Below are positions 61,901-64,000 of a stretch of 64,000 nt of DNA, in pieces. Below the pieces are notes generated by a model. It saw nothing but the letters and a program-made list of their open reading frames with translations. It did no database searches and was not told where the DNA came from. The first letter of the stretch is position 1. Every line of letters begins with the position of its first letter. The position numbers and the translations under genes are program-made. This DNA comes from Motacilla alba alba (Eukaryota; Chordata; Aves; Passeriformes; Motacillidae). Location: contig NC_052021.1 of NCBI RefSeq assembly GCF_015832195.1, positions 24,100,286 to 24,164,285 on the forward strand, written 5' to 3'.

Positions 61901-64000
61901 AATCAGAGCAATAAGCCAAAAGCAGAAAACCTCCCTGCTCTATTTCTCTGCAAGGCAATGCAAATGACCATGAGAGGCATAAAAAGGTAAAAAGTGGAAT
62001 CTGCACCCATGATTTGTGGCAGTAACTTGACCAGAGGGCCGCAGAACTGGAGCAGCTGGGAGCCCTGCAGCTTGGTTACAGACCACCTCTGAGCCTCTTG
62101 CCAGGCTTGTTTGATTACTTCATTTAAGTTCATTCTTGGGGGTGTGTGAGCAGAGTATGATGTGTCTGATTCTTGCAGACATGCAGTATCTGTGCTGCAT
62201 TAGCAGGGCTTTGTTTGTTCTTAACTGATATCCTGGGTCATGTCAAAGACCTGTCAAGGCTATCTTAACTCCAGCATATCCAACAACTACAGCTTACAGA
62301 AAAAGAAATAGAACTAATAATGACTGGCCACTTCTCCACTACCTCTTCCCATCTTCTGGAAGCAGATGAGCAGCTTCCCTGCAAGGGGAGGAGACAAAGG
62401 AAGTGGACAGCATCCACCCATTACATTTACACGTGTGCCTGAGGGAGAGGGAGCATCTGTGCAGAGCACAATGAGGACTCATATTTCTGTTTCCAGTCTG
62501 TCTCAATCCATCTACATTTACTTTCCACGTGTGATGGAACTATTTGTGAAACAGAATAACCACAAGATTCAGTTTCTGCCATTTAAGAGCTGTCAGGTTA
62601 TTAGAAAACAGAACATCTAAGCCTACAGAGCATTAGAATCTTAGAGTGACAAATGTAAAATGGAAACAAGAACATACAGGCTCTCTGTGAAACCTGCCTC
62701 CCTTGTGGCATTCTCAAATACCTACCCAGGTCTGAAAGAGGTTGTGCAAGGAAAGCAAACAAAAACAGTACAGCTGCACTTGGAGGTAAAGATTTTTCAG
62801 CTTACTGCCTCTTAAACCTGGGTGCCATCTGACTTTTAAACTATTTTAACTCAATGCTTGTGTCCTTCTCCTCAGCAGATGGTTGGTGTTTCATGACAAC
62901 CCTAAAATATGAGTGTGTCCTGGTGGGAGAAGAAAATCTCCGTTCAAGAAAAGAGAATTGGAAAAAGAAACAATCAACAGACAAAATAGACTCTTGAATA
63001 TTAAATCCTCCAAGTTTCACTGACCAATTTTGAATACAGGAATTACATCAATTTCACTAAACTGGTTTTAGAGATTGATTTGCAACTGAAGTTGTTCTGA
63101 AATAAAACCTATCACCTCCAAAGAGTACAGCTTCTTAATGTGGAAGTCCGATGGGGAAGTGAGGTGGAGGTCCTTCTAAGCCAATCCCTTCTCAGGTCCT
63201 ACATCATCATGTCATTTGCAAGGAAAAGGACAACACCAAGGAGAAGCAGCACTCAAAAAACTTATTTTCCAGTATGAAATTATTTAATTCCTCTGTCCTT
63301 CTTCTCTACAAAGGAACAAATCTTAAAAACTGACTGAAAACTGGCTTCATCCTCCTTCAACTGAAATGAGTTTTAACAGGAAAGTATTGAGGCAGACATG
63401 AGCATTTTTAAAATCACTCCTTAGTTTACAACACATCTTGCAATGTTCAGCTGTAAGAGACCACTCTGCTGTCATCAGCAATGATGATCATTCAGATGAG
63501 GGCAATGTTTGTATATTAAATCCAATCCTGGTCCAAATGGGTACAGCCTGCATCTGATTTTGGCTGCCATAACAGCATCATTAGACTCAGAGAAGCCAAC
63601 AGGAAGAGTTTCATTCCCTTCATGGTGCTGGATCAAACCTCACATGAAAGCAAGATTGGTAAAGTATCAGAAGGATGCTGCCAAATCAAAGAGGCTTATG
63701 AGAGAAGCAGCTGAATTAATTTTGGCACAAGAGGAATTGACTTGAGAGATGTTCAAAATAGGACAAGTAGAGCTCTGCTCATGTTTCAGGCAAAGGGATC
63801 TTTGTCACCGAGTGCCCTGGGGCCAGGGATACAGGAATAGCCTGGTCAAATAAGAGCTAACAAAAACCTGCTTGCTACTGTTAAGTGCATCAAGATTGAC
63901 AAGACACAGAAACAAAATACTACCTGGAAATTGTTGTTTTCTACATGTCTCAACCACCTCTGCACCGAGTTATTCGTGCCTGTGGGAGTTCTCTTGGAGC

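Larger units (their letters stand above)
1..64000 (-). other. SH3PXD2A: Internal part of the SH3PXD2A transcription unit (introns plus two coding exons)
   Basis: The two recognisable exons at 54799-54879 and 28225-28300 lie on the minus strand, in the right order and in compatible reading phase, so the whole window is inferred to lie within one transcribed gene. SH3PXD2A (TKS5) is a Src-substrate scaffold with one N-terminal PX domain and five SH3 domains. It is recruited to phosphoinositide-rich membrane and organises podosomes and invadopodia. The family is known for a very large genomic span with big 5' introns, which agrees with only 157 coding bases in 64 kb here. The start codon, the rest of the PX domain and all SH3 domains lie outside the window. 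That the introns carry no second gene is an inference from failing to find one. Confidence 0.85.
54880..64000 (-). other. SH3PXD2A: 3' part of the intron upstream of exon 2 (at least 9.1 kb)
   Basis: This is the intron preceding exon 2. I did not find the coding exon expected upstream, which carries the usual ATG and the first PX strand. Named contents are an AC/AT-rich simple repeat (55676-55719), an imperfect 40-bp tandem duplication (58841-58913) and an open, donor-bounded segment cut by the right edge (63923-64000). The rest (55730-58840 and 58920-63920) shows no feature I can support. Confidence 0.7.

Noticed and set aside
1..64000. tRNA genes, CRISPR arrays, operons or viral gene clusters
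   Set aside because: No cloverleaf-type box A/box B pair, spaced repeat array, dense ORF string or retroviral LTR pair was seen. The composition and splice signals are those of vertebrate intronic DNA.

Overview
This 64 kb window reads as an internal stretch of one very large vertebrate gene on the minus strand, almost certainly from a bird. Two short exons with canonical splice signals encode consecutive pieces of the N-terminal PX domain of SH3PXD2A (TKS5/FISH), the multi-SH3 scaffold protein of podosomes and invadopodia. The assignment rests on peptide matches recalled from memory ([41 protein letters not shown]), since no search could be run. The second match favours SH3PXD2A over its paralogue SH3PXD2B, where I recall MQMLDKFPMEGG. 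The avian assignment comes from a CR1 LINE 3' end with the tail type typical of birds, older CR1 and MIR relics, and the absence of L1 or Alu-type repeats.

Layout, in transcription order on the minus strand. Positions 64000-54880 are the 3' part of the intron upstream of coding exon 2. Positions 54879-54799 are the 81-nt exon 2. Positions 54798-28301 are the complete 26,498-bp intron between exons 2 and 3. Positions 28300-28225 are the 76-nt exon 3. Positions 28224-1 are the 5' part of the next intron, at least 28.2 kb long. I did not find the preceding exon (N-terminal PX strand with the usual ATG) or the following one (which would begin near KILFRRSHIRD); both should lie outside the window.

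The rest is intron. It holds CR1 LINE fragments (8925-9590 and 12722-12900 antisense, 41597-41791 sense), two MIR-like SINE relics (about 44110-44220 and 53025-53130), several microsatellite and homopolymer tracts, a 40-bp tandem duplication (58841-58913), and several blocks that are CpG-rich against a CpG-poor background. The strongest block, about 23690-24240, lies downstream of exon 3 in the direction of transcription. It is therefore placed where a promoter for a transcript lacking the first part of the PX domain could sit, but nothing in the sequence proves activity.

The many open frames of 60-190 codons appear to be chance ORFs: they overlap on both strands and show no recognisable domain. 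I see no tRNA, rRNA, CRISPR, viral gene or bacterial-type element, and I did not identify a clearly new biological system. The most useful second looks are the CpG block, the complete two-exon PX segment with its two apparent substitutions, and an open splice-donor-bounded segment at the right edge of the window.
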